Below, piece by piece: positions 8,978 to 17,629 of a stretch of DNA of 64,000 nucleotides. This DNA comes from Nannocystis punicea. GTDB lineage: Bacteria; Myxococcota_A; Polyangia; Nannocystales; Nannocystaceae. Under the pieces are notes generated by a model, which did not search any database, was not told where the DNA came from, and worked only from the letters and a program-made list of their open reading frames with translations. The translations under genes and the position numbers were made by a program. Location of the stretch: contig NZ_CP114040.1 in assembly GCF_026965555.1 (NCBI RefSeq), positions 11,176,001 to 11,240,000 of the forward strand. The letters are read 5' to 3'. The first letter of the stretch is position 1. The number at the start of each line of letters is the position of its first letter.

Positions 8978-9292
8978 GTAGAACCACTTTCTCCAGGCGA
9001 CGCCGTCTCTGCATACTTGCCTCCTTTTAGATGGTTCTACAGACTCCGCTGGCGGCGCACCCGGTCGTTCGCCGCGGAGCTCCGAGTGTGATCGACGCCA
9101 GGCAGGCCGGCAACTCCGGGGGGCGGAAAAAGCGAGCGGCCAGCGAAGCGGGTGATGCTCCCACGACGGCCGCTCTGCGGTGGGGCGCGACGCGAGGTGC
9201 TACCCGTGGGCGCGTGCCAACGCGACCAGACGATCGCCGGTCGTGACTCAACGCGCTTGCTCGCCGGCGCGGGCCGTCGCTACGCTTCGCGC

Positions 9293-10063
9293 ATGACGAG
9301 GTCTCGCAGCGCCGCGTCCGGCGTCATCCTGCTCGCGGCGGTCGTGCTCGGCTGCTCGGCCGCTCCCGGCGCGGCCGACAAGAAGGAGCTCCATGTCTCT
9401 GCGGCCATGTCCTTGAAGGAAGCCTTCACCGACCTCGAGGCCGGCTTCGAGGCCGAGCACCCGGAGGTCGACGTCGTCTTCAACTTCGCGGGCTCGCAGA
9501 TCCTGGCGGCGCAGATCGTCGCCGGCGCGCCGGCCGACGTGTTCGCCTCCGCCGACCGGGCGCAGATGGAGCGCGCCGCCGGCTCGCAGCGGATGCAGCC
9601 GGCGCGGACCTTCGCCAAGAACCGGCTGGTGATCGTCACGCCCGCCGGCGACAGCTCGATCCAGGGCCCGGCCGACCTCGCGCGCCCCGGCCTCCGCCTG
9701 GTGCTCGCGGGCGAGGCGGTGCCGGTCGGCGCCTACGCGCGCGAGGCCCTGAATCGGGTCGGCCAGCGCGACGCGGCGCTCGCCAACGTCGTCTCCAACG
9801 AGGAGAACGTGCGCGGGGTGATCGGCAAGGTCGCGGCCGGCGAGGCCGACGCGGGGGTCGTCTACGCCACCGACGTCGCCGGCGAGGTGGCCGGCAAGCT
9901 GCGCACGGTCGCCTTCGCCGGCGCCGACGACGTCGTGCCCGCCTACGAGATCGCCGCCCTGGCCGACAGCCCGCAGCCCGCCCTCGCCGCCGCGTTCGTC
10001 GACCTCGTCGCCGGCCCGGCCGGGGCCGCCGCGCTCGGCAAGCGCGGCTTCCTGCCGCCGTGA
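9293..10063 (+). CDS. modA: Molybdate ABC transporter periplasmic binding protein ModA
   Basis: The protein has an N-terminal lipoprotein-type signal (VVLGCS), then the ModA core: LHVSAAMSLKEAF at the start, FNFAGSQILAAQI, GAPADVFASAD and VVYATDV near the end. It should capture molybdate or tungstate in the periplasm for the permease encoded next door. ATG 9293 is chosen because it precedes the signal peptide directly; the upstream open frame has no signal features. modB follows after 24 bases. No molybdenum-cofactor riboswitch or ModE site is recognisable in the 278-base leader. Confidence 0.92.
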   Translation: MTRSRSAASGVILLAAVVLGCSAAPGAADKKELHVSAAMSLKEAFTDLEAGFEAEHPEVDVVFNFAGSQILAAQIVAGAPADVFASADRAQMERAAGSQRMQPARTFAKNRLVIVTPAGDSSIQGPADLARPGLRLVLAGEAVPVGAYAREALNRVGQRDAALANVVSNEENVRGVIGKVAAGEADAGVVYATDVAGEVAGKLRTVAFAGADDVVPAYEIAALADSPQPALAAAFVDLVAGPAGAAALGKRGFLPP

Positions 10064-10087
10064 CGCTGCTGTCCCGAGGGTCCTGTC

Positions 10088-10891
10088 GTGAACGACATGT
10101 CCTTGAAGCCCGGTCGTCCCGGGCACGCGCACCTGGCGGTCGGCCTGCTCGCCGGGGCGGCGGTGGTGTTCTTCGCCCTGCCGCTGGTCGGCCTGCTGGT
10201 GCGGGTGGCGCCCGCCGAGGTGTGGCGGCAGCTGGCGGCGCCCGCGGTGCAGGAGGCGCTGCGGCTGTCGCTGGTGGTGTCGCTGTGCGCGGCCGGGCTG
10301 TCGCTGCTGCTCGGGCTGCCGCTGGCGTACGCGCTGGCGCGGCTGCCGTTCCCGGGCCGCGGGCTGGCGCGGGCCCTGGTGACGCTGCCGATGGTGCTGC
10401 CGCCGGTGGTCGGCGGGACGGCGCTGCTGGCGGCGTTCGGCCGGCGCGGCCTGCTCGGCGGTCCTTTAGAACATGGCCTCGGGGTCATCTTGCCGTACAC
10501 GACCGCCGCGGCGGTGCTGGCGGCCACCTTCGTGGCGGCGCCGTTCCTGGTGATCACCGTCGAGGGCGCCCTGCGCGGGCTCGACCCGCGCCGCGAGCAG
10601 GCGGCGGCGACTCTCGGCGCGAGCCGGCTGCGGATCGTCGGCACCGTGGTGCTGCCCGCGATCCGCCCGAGCCTGGTCGCCGGGCTGGCGCTGTGCTGGG
10701 CCCGCGCGCTCGGTGAATTCGGGGCGACGATCACGTTCGCCGGCAACCTGCAGGGCCGCACCCAGACGATGCCGCTGGCGGTCTACGAGGCGCTGCACGA
10801 CAGCCCCGACGGCGCGGTCGCCCTCAGCCTGCTCCTCCTCGCAGTGTCCCTCGCCCTCCTCGCGGCCCTGCGCGGCCACTTTTTTAAATAG
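10088..10891 (+). CDS. modB: Molybdate ABC transporter permease ModB
   Basis: This integral membrane permease of 267 residues has about five hydrophobic helices and the cytoplasmic loop that docks on the ATPase (EQAAATLGASRLRIVGTVVLPAIRPSLVAG). The start is GTG 10088 or the ATG at 10097; the latter lies inside a CATGTCC palindrome half-site. Another degraded palindrome (GGTCCTTTAGAACATGG) is embedded in frame near 10460. The gene ends in an AT-rich TTTTTTAAATAG that is unusual for this genome. It belongs to the modABC unit. Confidence 0.92.
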   Translation: MNDMSLKPGRPGHAHLAVGLLAGAAVVFFALPLVGLLVRVAPAEVWRQLAAPAVQEALRLSLVVSLCAAGLSLLLGLPLAYALARLPFPGRGLARALVTLPMVLPPVVGGTALLAAFGRRGLLGGPLEHGLGVILPYTTAAAVLAATFVAAPFLVITVEGALRGLDPRREQAAATLGASRLRIVGTVVLPAIRPSLVAGLALCWARALGEFGATITFAGNLQGRTQTMPLAVYEALHDSPDGAVALSLLLLAVSLALLAALRGHFFK

Positions 10892-11005
10892 ATAAATGAG
10901 CACGAGCGACGACACGCGAGGGCGCGAGGCCGGTGATGCACGAGGCGGGCGGCTCGCGCTGCTCCACGCGGCACCGCGGATGCGCGACCGCGGAGGAGCG
11001 CGGCG

Positions 11006-11737
11006 ATGACGACGACCGCGGGGCTCGTCGCGGACATCGCGGTGCTGCGCGGCGAGTTCTCGCTCGAGCTGCAGTTCGCGCTGGCGCCGGGCGCCACGGT
11101 CGCGGTGCTCGGGCCCAACGGGGCCGGCAAGTCGACGCTGGTCGACGCGCTCGCCGGCCTGGCGCCGCTCCACCGCGGCGAGGTGGTGCTGGCCGGCCGC
11201 ACGCTCGAGCGCCCGGCCGCGCGCGTGCGCCTGTCGCCGCAGGAACGTGGCCTCGGGGTCATGTTCCAGGGGTACTGTCTCTTCGAGCACATGAGCGCGC
11301 GCGACAACGTCGCCTACGGCCTGCGGGCCCGCGGGGTCGCGCGAGCGCGGGCGCGGGCGGAGGCGCAGGCGTGGCTCGAGCGGCTCGGCGTCGGCGAGGT
11401 CGGCGACCTCAGGCCGGCCGCGCTGTCGGGCGGGCAGGCCCAGCGGGTCGCCCTGGCGCGGGCGATGATCACCCGCCCCGCGCTGCTCCTGCTCGACGAG
11501 CCGCTGGCCGCCCTCGACGTGTCGGCCCGCGCGCAGGCCCGACGCCTGCTGGCGGGCTGGCTCGCCGAGGCCGCGGCGATCTGCGTGATCGTCAGCCACG
11601 ACGTGCGCGACGCGGTCGCCCTCGCCGACGAGCTGCTGGTGATCGAGCGCGGCCGCCTCACCGCCCGCGGCACGGCGGCCGAGCTGCGCGCGAGGCCGCC
11701 GACCGAGTACGTGGCTGCAGTGCTCGGCGAGGTCTGA
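11006..11737 (+). CDS. modC: Molybdate ABC transporter ATP-binding protein ModC
   Basis: The 243-residue ATPase has a Walker A motif (GPNGAGKST, about 35-43), signature LSGGQAQRVALARA, Walker B LLLLDEPLAALD and switch His in IVSHDVRDA. It energises ModB. It lacks the C-terminal TOBE domain of full-length ModC proteins (about 350 residues), so molybdate sensing by the ATPase is probably absent. It starts 114 bases after modB, a gap with no obvious gene. A palindrome variant (CTGTCTCTTCGAGCACATG) sits in frame near 11277. Confidence 0.88.
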   Translation: MTTTAGLVADIAVLRGEFSLELQFALAPGATVAVLGPNGAGKSTLVDALAGLAPLHRGEVVLAGRTLERPAARVRLSPQERGLGVMFQGYCLFEHMSARDNVAYGLRARGVARARARAEAQAWLERLGVGEVGDLRPAALSGGQAQRVALARAMITRPALLLLDEPLAALDVSARAQARRLLAGWLAEAAAICVIVSHDVRDAVALADELLVIERGRLTARGTAAELRARPPTEYVAAVLGEV

Positions 11738-12335
11738 CCCCCTGGCGAAGGCGCCCCCGATCGTATCGTCGATGCGCGAGGCGTCGACGAGGATGCCGGG
11801 TCGCTCGCGCCCGGCTCGAGGGCCGAGCTCGCCGCAGCCTCCTGTGTACATGTCCCAAAGGCCATGTAGTCGGCTGAAGGGCGGCCTCCGAGCGTATCGA
11901 CGAGTTGCTCGCGACATCGAGGCCGAGCCGCGCTCTTCAAGCCATGGCCCAAAGGCCATGTGATCGGCTGAAGGGCGGCCCTCCGAGTGTATCGTCCATG
12001 CGCGAGGCGACCGAAGAGAACGACGAGTCGCTCGCTACATCGAGGCCGCGCTCTTCGAGACATGGCCAAAAGGCCATGCAGTCGGCTGAAGGGCGGCCCT
12101 CCGAGCGTGGCGTCGATGCGCGAGGCGTCGACGAGGATGCCGGTCGCCCGAGGCCGGCTCGCGGCCGAGCCGCGCTTCGATACATGGCCCAAAGGCCATG
12201 TGATCGGCTGAAGGGCGGCCCTCCGCGCGTGGCGTCGATGCGCGAGGCGACCGATGAGAACGACGAGTCGCGCGCGACATCGAGACCGAGCCGCGCTCTT
12301 CGAGACATGACCCAAAGGCCATGGATTCGGCGTCG
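11738..12335. repeat. Tandem array of ~120-bp units, each with a CATGGCC/GGCCATG hairpin
   Basis: Five hairpins of the form CATGnCC-(C)AAA-GGnCATG lie at 11849, 11943, 12061, 12183 and 12306. They are separated by 94, 118, 122 and 123 bases. Between them recur CGGCTGAAGGGCGGCC, TCGATGCGCGAGGCG and CGACGAG segments with point changes. There are no unique spacers, so this is not CRISPR. Open frames through the array are repetitive translations without a ribosome-binding site. No gene is supported in the interval. Confidence 0.85.
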
Positions 12336-12872
12336 TCAGCGCGCGAAGCGGTCGACGAGGGCGCCGAGCCGTTTGCGCAGGACTACGAGGCTCGGGGTGT
12401 CCGAGGTGAGGCCGTCCACGGCGAGCAGAAACACCTCGGCGGCGAGCCGGTCGCCCAGGATCTGCTGGACGACGGACAGCAGCTTCCGGGCGTGCTTCTC
12501 GGCGACCGCGGGCGCGAGGGTCGCACAGGCCGCGTGGAACTCCTTCGCCATCGGCGCGCCTTCGAGGAGCTTCCACGGCCCCAGCACCGCGAGCTCGCAC
12601 ACCTGCGCGAGCTTGGCCCGCTTGCCGCCGCGCCCGGCGAGGGCCTCGTCGACGCGCGGATAGAGGGCCGCGAACACGCTCTCGTGGACCGCGGCGAGGA
12701 TGGCGTCCTTGTTGGGGAACTTCTGGTAGAGGAGCGGCCGCGAGAGGTTCGCCCGCCGGGCGATGTCCTCGAGCGAGGTCTTGGCGTAGCCGAACTGCAA
12801 GAAGCACGCGAGCGCGGCGTCGATGATCGCGCGCCGCCGCTCGCGGTCCCGGTCGTCTCGGCTCGTCGTCAT
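12336..12872 (-). CDS. TetR-family transcriptional regulator
   Basis: This 178-residue regulator has an N-terminal TetR helix-turn-helix (RRRAIIDAALACFLQFGYAK, then TSLEDIARRANLSRPLLYQKFPNKD) and a divergent C-terminal ligand domain. ATG 12872 starts directly at the DNA-binding region; an ATG at 12899 is also in frame. It is divergent from a small membrane protein gene. The AT-rich intergenic stretch carries a perfect TTGTACAA palindrome abutting the start codon and overlaps a promoter for the neighbour, so it probably represses that gene and itself. The ligand is unknown. Confidence 0.88.
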   Translation of the reverse strand: MTTSRDDRDRERRRAIIDAALACFLQFGYAKTSLEDIARRANLSRPLLYQKFPNKDAILAAVHESVFAALYPRVDEALAGRGGKRAKLAQVCELAVLGPWKLLEGAPMAKEFHAACATLAPAVAEKHARKLLSVVQQILGDRLAAEVFLLAVDGLTSDTPSLVVLRKRLGALVDRFAR

Positions 12873-12880
12873 TTGTACAA
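12873..12880. promoter_or_regulatory. Candidate TetR operator (TTGTACAA)
   Basis: A perfect 8-base palindrome lies immediately 5' of the tetR start and two bases from the -35 box of the divergent promoter, in an AT-rich island. Binding here would block both genes. The assignment is inferred from position. Confidence 0.4.
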
Positions 12881-12881
12881 T

Positions 12882-12909
12882 TTGACAGATTGAGTTCATT
12901 TTGTAAATT
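12882..12909 (+). promoter_or_regulatory. Sigma70-type promoter for the small membrane protein
   Basis: A consensus -35 (TTGACA, 12882-12887) is followed after 16 bases by TAAATT (12904-12909), about 80 bases before the GTG at 12991. It is one of the few canonical-looking promoters in the window, helped by the local AT-richness. Confidence 0.55.
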
Positions 12910-12990
12910 CGTAAACGTCGGCGGACGGGCTCCGCAGGCCGCGGACCCGCAGGTCGTCGCCGCCCTCTCGCCCGCCGCCCGGAGGTCCTC

Positions 12991-13398
12991 GTGCGTGTCC
13001 TTCCTCGTTCCTTGTCGGGCTGGTCCGTCGCGGTGTTCGGCGTGCTGGCCCTCCTCCTGGGGCTCCTCGGGCTGCTCAGCCCCGACAGCCAGTTCGACAT
13101 GATGGGCTTCGAGCTCGTCGACCAGCGCGCGCCCGGCGACTACACGCCCGGAGTCGTGGCGACCACCTCGATCGCGGCGATCAACATGGGCATCCTCTAC
13201 GTGCTTGGTGTGGCGCTGGCGTGGCCCGGCTTCGTCGCCTTCACGGTCGGCGCTCGCCTGTTCATGTGCGTCGGCTTCGTCGCCCTGATGGCCGCGGGCA
13301 GGGCCCCGGATGTGTTCGTCGGCGCTGCCATCTGGGAGGGCGTCGGCGCTGCGATCACCGCCGTCGCCATGGCGTGGGACGGCCGAAGCACGCGCTGA
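12991..13398 (+). CDS. Small four-helix membrane protein
   Basis: The 135-residue protein is predicted to have four transmembrane helices (about 10-30, 55-78, 80-101 and 107-128) with short loops, in the style of the DUF4345/DoxX-like small integral membrane families. I do not recognise a specific family. It is divergent from the TetR regulator and has its own promoter overlapped by the putative operator, so it is probably the regulated gene. Start GTG 12991 gives a short basic N-terminus (RVLPRS) before the first helix, consistent with the positive-inside rule. Confidence 0.7.
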   Translation: MRVLPRSLSGWSVAVFGVLALLLGLLGLLSPDSQFDMMGFELVDQRAPGDYTPGVVATTSIAAINMGILYVLGVALAWPGFVAFTVGARLFMCVGFVALMAAGRAPDVFVGAAIWEGVGAAITAVAMAWDGRSTR

Positions 13399-13636
13399 GC
13401 GGCGCCCTTCGCGGAGGTAAGCGACGCCCGGCCGTGCCGGGCCCGGCCAGCGACTCACGCATCGGCTCGGTCAGCGAGGTGTCCAGCAAAGATTTAAATA
13501 TGCCTGAAAGGACATGTGCGAGGCGCCATGCAGCGGATCGCCCGACGTGCGGAGCAGCTTGCGCGCCACCGCTCGCGCGCGCGAGGTCGTGGTATATGCC
13601 ATGAACAGCGCGGCAGGACGCCGCAGGGCTCACGAC

Positions 13637-15325
13637 ATGAGGTCAAGGACTACTTTATTGCTCGTGGTGACGCTCGGCTCGGGCTGCTTCGACGAGGTGT
13701 GGGCGACAGGTTCGGCCCTGTTCCCGACGACGAGCGGGACCACCTCCGACACCAGCCTGGAGGCCAGCAGCAGCGCCGGGCCGGGCACGACGGGCGAGCT
13801 CGCGAGCGGGGGGATCCAGACAGTCACGGGGGCGGTCGCCAGCTCCGCTCCGGAGGAGACGGCTTCCCTGCCCGGGAGCACCGCGGCCGACCACACGCCG
13901 CCGGTGATCGAGGTGTTCAGCGTGAGCCCGCCCCACGTCGACGAGGCGGGCACCGCGCTGCTCCACCTCAGCGCCAGCGCCGACGCCGTGACAATCCGCC
14001 TCCGCCGCGACGACGAACCGGCCGCCGAGCTCACGCCCGCCGACTTTCCGCGCCCGTTCGAGGTGCTGTCGGAGGCGCATGACGGCCAGCACACGTTCGA
14101 GGCGGTGGCCGTCGACGCCGACGGCCTCGAGAGCGCGCCGGCCTCGGTCACCCTGACGGTCGACGTGCCGGCCTCCGGCACCGAGAAGTGCCTGTTCGAA
14201 ACCGACAAGACCGACGCGAGCGTGTCGCTGAGCATGATCGCGGGGCTGGCCTACACGGACGAGGCGATCGTGGCCGTGGGCACGCGCGACACCGGCTCCG
14301 GCCCGCGACTGACGCTGTGGAAGCTGGGCCGCGATCACTGCGAGGTGCTGCCAGGCTGGCCGCGCCAGGGCGTCGGTGGGCTCTTTAATAAGATGTCCAA
14401 AGGGACAGCCGTCGCGCTCGACGAGCACGGCAACCTGCTGGTCGCCGGGTTCGCGCTCGAGGGCATCACGCCGCGCCGCTACCTGGCGAAGCTGAACTCG
14501 GAGGGCTCGCTGCTGTGGGAGAGCTTCGGCCAGCTCGGCGAGGAGATCGCCGGGGTCGCGGTGTCGCCCACGCCGCAAGCCGCCGTGTTCGCGGTCGGCT
14601 GGCGCCGCTCCACCGCGGACCCGAGCCCGACCGACGCGGCGATCTGGATGTACAAGCCCGACGGGACCGAGCTGCCGCCTGATTTTTTAAAGGCGCCGTT
14701 CACTGTGGCGGAGTTCGACCCCGACGTCGACAACATGTACAGCGAACGGCTGCGAGCGGTCGTGTTCGAGCCGCTCTCGGGCTTCGCCCTCGCCGTCGGG
14801 GAACGCGAGCTCAAGAGCTCGGATTTGCAAGTCTACGATCGCACCTTTCTTGTCCGCATGAATCCGGTCAGCGGACGCGAGGGCCTTCCCTGGACCTCGC
14901 CCGGCGCTGCTTTCAATCGCGATACCGCCAGCGCAGTTGCGACTTGCGGCGATGAGCTCGTGGCCGCGGGTTGGCGCCGCGACCTCGTCGACGATGCTCC
15001 ACAACCTCTACTGCAGTGGTTCGAGCGCGACGGCACGTTCATCGAGCCGCAGCCGTTCGCTATCACGGCGGCGCAGTTCACCAGCGTTGCTTGCGATCGC
15101 GAGGGAAAGATCATCGGCGTCGGCTTTCGCGCTCCGGGCCAGCTCGACGCTTTCGCCATCGCTGCAGCCCGGTCGGGCGGACTCCCGATCTGGTACGAGA
15201 ATGGGGCTCCAGGGGAAGACGAAGCGGCTGCAGCATCCTGTGATTCGCGGGGCTTCTGCGCATCGGGCGGATACCGCAGCGAAAAAGGCAAGCGTCACGC
15301 CGTCGTGCGCGTCCATCATCCTTGA
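13637..15325 (+). CDS. Beta-propeller-like surface lipoprotein
   Basis: ATG 13637 gives a clean lipoprotein signal (LLLVVTLGSGC). A Ser/Thr/Gly-rich linker follows, then an Ig-like domain (PPVIEVFSVSPP to ASVTLTVDVP). The remaining ~400 residues have repeating blades of the type IAGLAYTDEAIVAVG, VALDEHGNLLVAGFA and VACDREGKIIGVGFR. These resemble SBBP-type propellers found on myxobacterial outer surfaces. An earlier in-frame ATG at 13601 is possible. Two AT-rich patches (CTTTAATAAG plus a full TGTCC/GGACA palindrome near 14395, and TTTTTTAAAG near 14684) interrupt the GC-rich coding sequence in frame. No enzyme motif is visible. Confidence 0.75.
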   Translation: MRSRTTLLLVVTLGSGCFDEVWATGSALFPTTSGTTSDTSLEASSSAGPGTTGELASGGIQTVTGAVASSAPEETASLPGSTAADHTPPVIEVFSVSPPHVDEAGTALLHLSASADAVTIRLRRDDEPAAELTPADFPRPFEVLSEAHDGQHTFEAVAVDADGLESAPASVTLTVDVPASGTEKCLFETDKTDASVSLSMIAGLAYTDEAIVAVGTRDTGSGPRLTLWKLGRDHCEVLPGWPRQGVGGLFNKMSKGTAVALDEHGNLLVAGFALEGITPRRYLAKLNSEGSLLWESFGQLGEEIAGVAVSPTPQAAVFAVGWRRSTADPSPTDAAIWMYKPDGTELPPDFLKAPFTVAEFDPDVDNMYSERLRAVVFEPLSGFALAVGERELKSSDLQVYDRTFLVRMNPVSGREGLPWTSPGAAFNRDTASAVATCGDELVAAGWRRDLVDDAPQPLLQWFERDGTFIEPQPFAITAAQFTSVACDREGKIIGVGFRAPGQLDAFAIAAARSGGLPIWYENGAPGEDEAAAASCDSRGFCASGGYRSEKGKRHAVVRVHHP

Positions 15326-15383
15326 TTGTTCACCGTAACCAGCATGGTGATGAAGCACCGTCACCACCTGCGAGCTCGGTTCC

Positions 15384-16478
15384 CTACTGCTGGGGAACGA
15401 AGTCCTCGCACATCTCGACGATGTGCTCGATCGTCTCGGTGAAGAACGGCTTGTAGCTCTCGGCGCAGATCGAGCCGATGAAGCCGTGTTTGACCCCGTT
15501 GACGAACACGCGCAAAGGATTCGTGTCCCCGCTCCACACCTGGCAGAGGTGCTCTCCAAAGCCGTCGTCGGCGTCCGTGGTCAGGACCAACAGGGCGAAA
15601 GCGTCGTCGTCGCCGTGTTTGGCCTCGCGCAAGGCTGCGATCCAGCTCTCCGGCGTGCCTGCGGATTCTTCGTCGAACGTGTCCTTGATGAGGACCACGA
15701 CGAGGAGCGCGTCGTCACGAAGAAACCCCTTGTTGCACTTGTTGGGCCCATCGACCCATTCGGGTCCGAGCGCGCGCACCATCGCCTCCGCGACGCGACT
15801 ACCCCCCGTGAGCCCGACCTGGGCGATGCAGCCGAACATCTCCGCCATGTTCGGCTCGCCGCTGATGATGTAGCGGTTGCCGCCGTGGAGGTCACACCGG
15901 CGGTTCGAGGCGTTCTTGCCGACCGGGAACGTCACGCTCGCGCCGATCTTCCCCTTGTCGCAGAACTCGGGCTGCACCCCGCAGAACGGCAACCCAGCCG
16001 CGGGATCGCAGCTCGGGCCGTTGCAGTCGGCGCAGTCGTCGAAGGCCCACAGCGCGTGCGAGGCTGCCGAGAGGATGTGGACGTCGAACCCGGGCAACTG
16101 CTCTTCGATGGCCTCGACGAACTCGGGGAAGCTGGCGATCAGCTGCTTCTGCTGGTTCAGCATCGTGCCCGAGGCGCTGACCGACACCAAGAAGTCGATC
16201 TTGCCGGCACAGCCGAGCGGCGGGCCGGCGCCGCCATCGGGCACGGACATGTCGAGCTTTGGCCCGTCGCCGCCGCTGCTGCCTGCGCCCGTGCTGCTGC
16301 CCTCCGTGCTGCTACCAGCCGCCATCGACGTCGAGTCGAGGCCCGTGCTGCTGCTGCTCGACGTGCTCGAGCCGACCGGCGCCGTCGTCACGCCCGGGCC
16401 GGTCGAAAAACCCGACATGCTCGCAGCGTCACCGCAAGCCGCGACGGCGAGCACGAGCGCTGCGAGGGCGGGGCGCAT
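15384..16478 (-). CDS. VWA-like lipoprotein, downstream twin
   Basis: This 364-residue lipoprotein (signal ends LAVAAC) has a Ser/Thr linker and then a von Willebrand A-type domain: KIDFLV, the degenerate metal site SVSASGTM, QLIASFPEFVEAI and later DALLVVVLIKDT. The canonical DxSxS aspartate is Ser, so metal binding is doubtful. A Cys-rich insert (ADCNGPSCDP to FCGVQPEFC) suggests disulphides. It has exactly the same length as the gene upstream of it, and their first ~250 bases are almost identical. An alternative ATG at 16508 overlaps the stop of the twin (TAATG). It probably acts at the outer surface; partners are unknown. Confidence 0.78.
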   Translation of the reverse strand: MRPALAALVLAVAACGDAASMSGFSTGPGVTTAPVGSSTSSSSSTGLDSTSMAAGSSTEGSSTGAGSSGGDGPKLDMSVPDGGAGPPLGCAGKIDFLVSVSASGTMLNQQKQLIASFPEFVEAIEEQLPGFDVHILSAASHALWAFDDCADCNGPSCDPAAGLPFCGVQPEFCDKGKIGASVTFPVGKNASNRRCDLHGGNRYIISGEPNMAEMFGCIAQVGLTGGSRVAEAMVRALGPEWVDGPNKCNKGFLRDDALLVVVLIKDTFDEESAGTPESWIAALREAKHGDDDAFALLVLTTDADDGFGEHLCQVWSGDTNPLRVFVNGVKHGFIGSICAESYKPFFTETIEHIVEMCEDFVPQQ

Positions 16479-16507
16479 CCCGAGAGAACATCCACCATCC
16501 ATGATCA

Positions 16508-17602
16508 TTATCCAGGCGGGACGAAGTTCTCGCACATGTCGACGATGTGCTCGATCGTCTCGGTGAAGAACGGCGCGAAGCTCTCGGCGCAGATCGAACC
16601 AATAAAGCCGTGTTCGATGCTGTTGGCGAGCACGCGCAGCGGGTTTGTATCTCCGCTCCACACTTGGCACAGGTGCTCGCCGTAGCCGTCGTCGGCGTCG
16701 GTAGCCAGGACCAACACGGCGAACGCGTCGTCGTCGCCGTGCTTGGCCTCGCGCAGCGCCCCGATCCAGCTCTCCGGCGTACCTTCGGACTCCGTATCGA
16801 ATGTGTCCTTGATCAACACCACGACAAGGAGCGCGTCGTCGCGAAGAAACCCCTTGTTGCACTTGTTCGGACCCTCGACCCAGTCGGGCCCGATCGCACG
16901 CACCATCGCTTCCGCGACGACTCCTCCAGCGGAGGTCCCGACCTGGGCGATGCAGGCGAACATCTCGGCCATGTTCGGTTCCCCGCTGACGATGTAGCGG
17001 TTGCCCCCGTAGAGATCGCAGCGCCGATTCGATGCATTCTCACCGACTGGAAAGGTGACGCTCGCCCCGAGCTTGCCCTTGTCGCAGAACTCTGGCTGCA
17101 CTCCGCAGAACGGCAACCCAGCTGCGGGATCGCAGCTCGGGCCGTTGCAGTCGGCGCAGTCGTCGAAGGCCCACAGCGTGTGCGAGGCTGCCGAGAGGAT
17201 GTGGACGTCGAACTCGGGGAGTTGGGCGTCGATCGCCGCGATGAACTGCGGGAAGCTGGCGATCAACTGCTTCTGCTGGTCCTTCATCGTGCCGTCTGCG
17301 CTGACGATCACCAAAAAGTCGATCTTCCCGGCGCACCCGAGCGGCGGGCCAGCGCCGCCATCGGGCACGGACATGTCGAGCTTTGGCCCGTCGCCGCCGC
17401 TGCTGCCTGCGCCCGTGCTGCTGCCCTCCGTGCTGCTACCAGCCGCCATCGACGTCGAGTCGAGGCCCGTGCTGCTGCTGCTCGACGTGCTCGAGCCGAC
17501 CGGCGCCGTCGTCACGCCCGGGCCGGTCGAAAAACCCGACATGCTCGCAGCGTCGCCGCAAGCCGCGACGGCGAGCACGAGCGCTGCGAGGGCGGGTCGC
17601 AT
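16508..17602 (-). CDS. VWA-like lipoprotein, upstream twin
   Basis: This is a tandem paralogue of the 15384-16478 gene, also 364 residues. It has the same lipoprotein signal, Ser/Thr linker, Cys-rich insert and VWA-like fold. Its metal site reads IVSADGTM, so here too the first Asp is Ser, although one Asp appears at the third position. It diverges from the twin mainly after residue ~100. The 30 bases between the genes contain an ATG that could restart translation, so both are likely made from one transcript. Confidence 0.78.
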   Translation of the reverse strand: MRPALAALVLAVAACGDAASMSGFSTGPGVTTAPVGSSTSSSSSTGLDSTSMAAGSSTEGSSTGAGSSGGDGPKLDMSVPDGGAGPPLGCAGKIDFLVIVSADGTMKDQQKQLIASFPQFIAAIDAQLPEFDVHILSAASHTLWAFDDCADCNGPSCDPAAGLPFCGVQPEFCDKGKLGASVTFPVGENASNRRCDLYGGNRYIVSGEPNMAEMFACIAQVGTSAGGVVAEAMVRAIGPDWVEGPNKCNKGFLRDDALLVVVLIKDTFDTESEGTPESWIGALREAKHGDDDAFAVLVLATDADDGYGEHLCQVWSGDTNPLRVLANSIEHGFIGSICAESFAPFFTETIEHIVDMCENFVPPG

Positions 17603-17629
17603 CTTCCGTGAAGGCTAGCAAATCGGCCT

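Noticed and set aside
9015..9292. Molybdenum-cofactor riboswitch before modA
   Set aside because: I could not find the conserved helices or sequence blocks of that riboswitch class; the leader looks like ordinary GC-rich spacer.
11738..12335. Possible CRISPR array
   Set aside because: Repeats are long, imperfect and adjacent with no unique spacers, and no cas genes are near.
15384..17602. Integrin-like functional VWA domains
   Set aside because: The metal-site aspartate is replaced, so I label them VWA-like rather than metal-binding.
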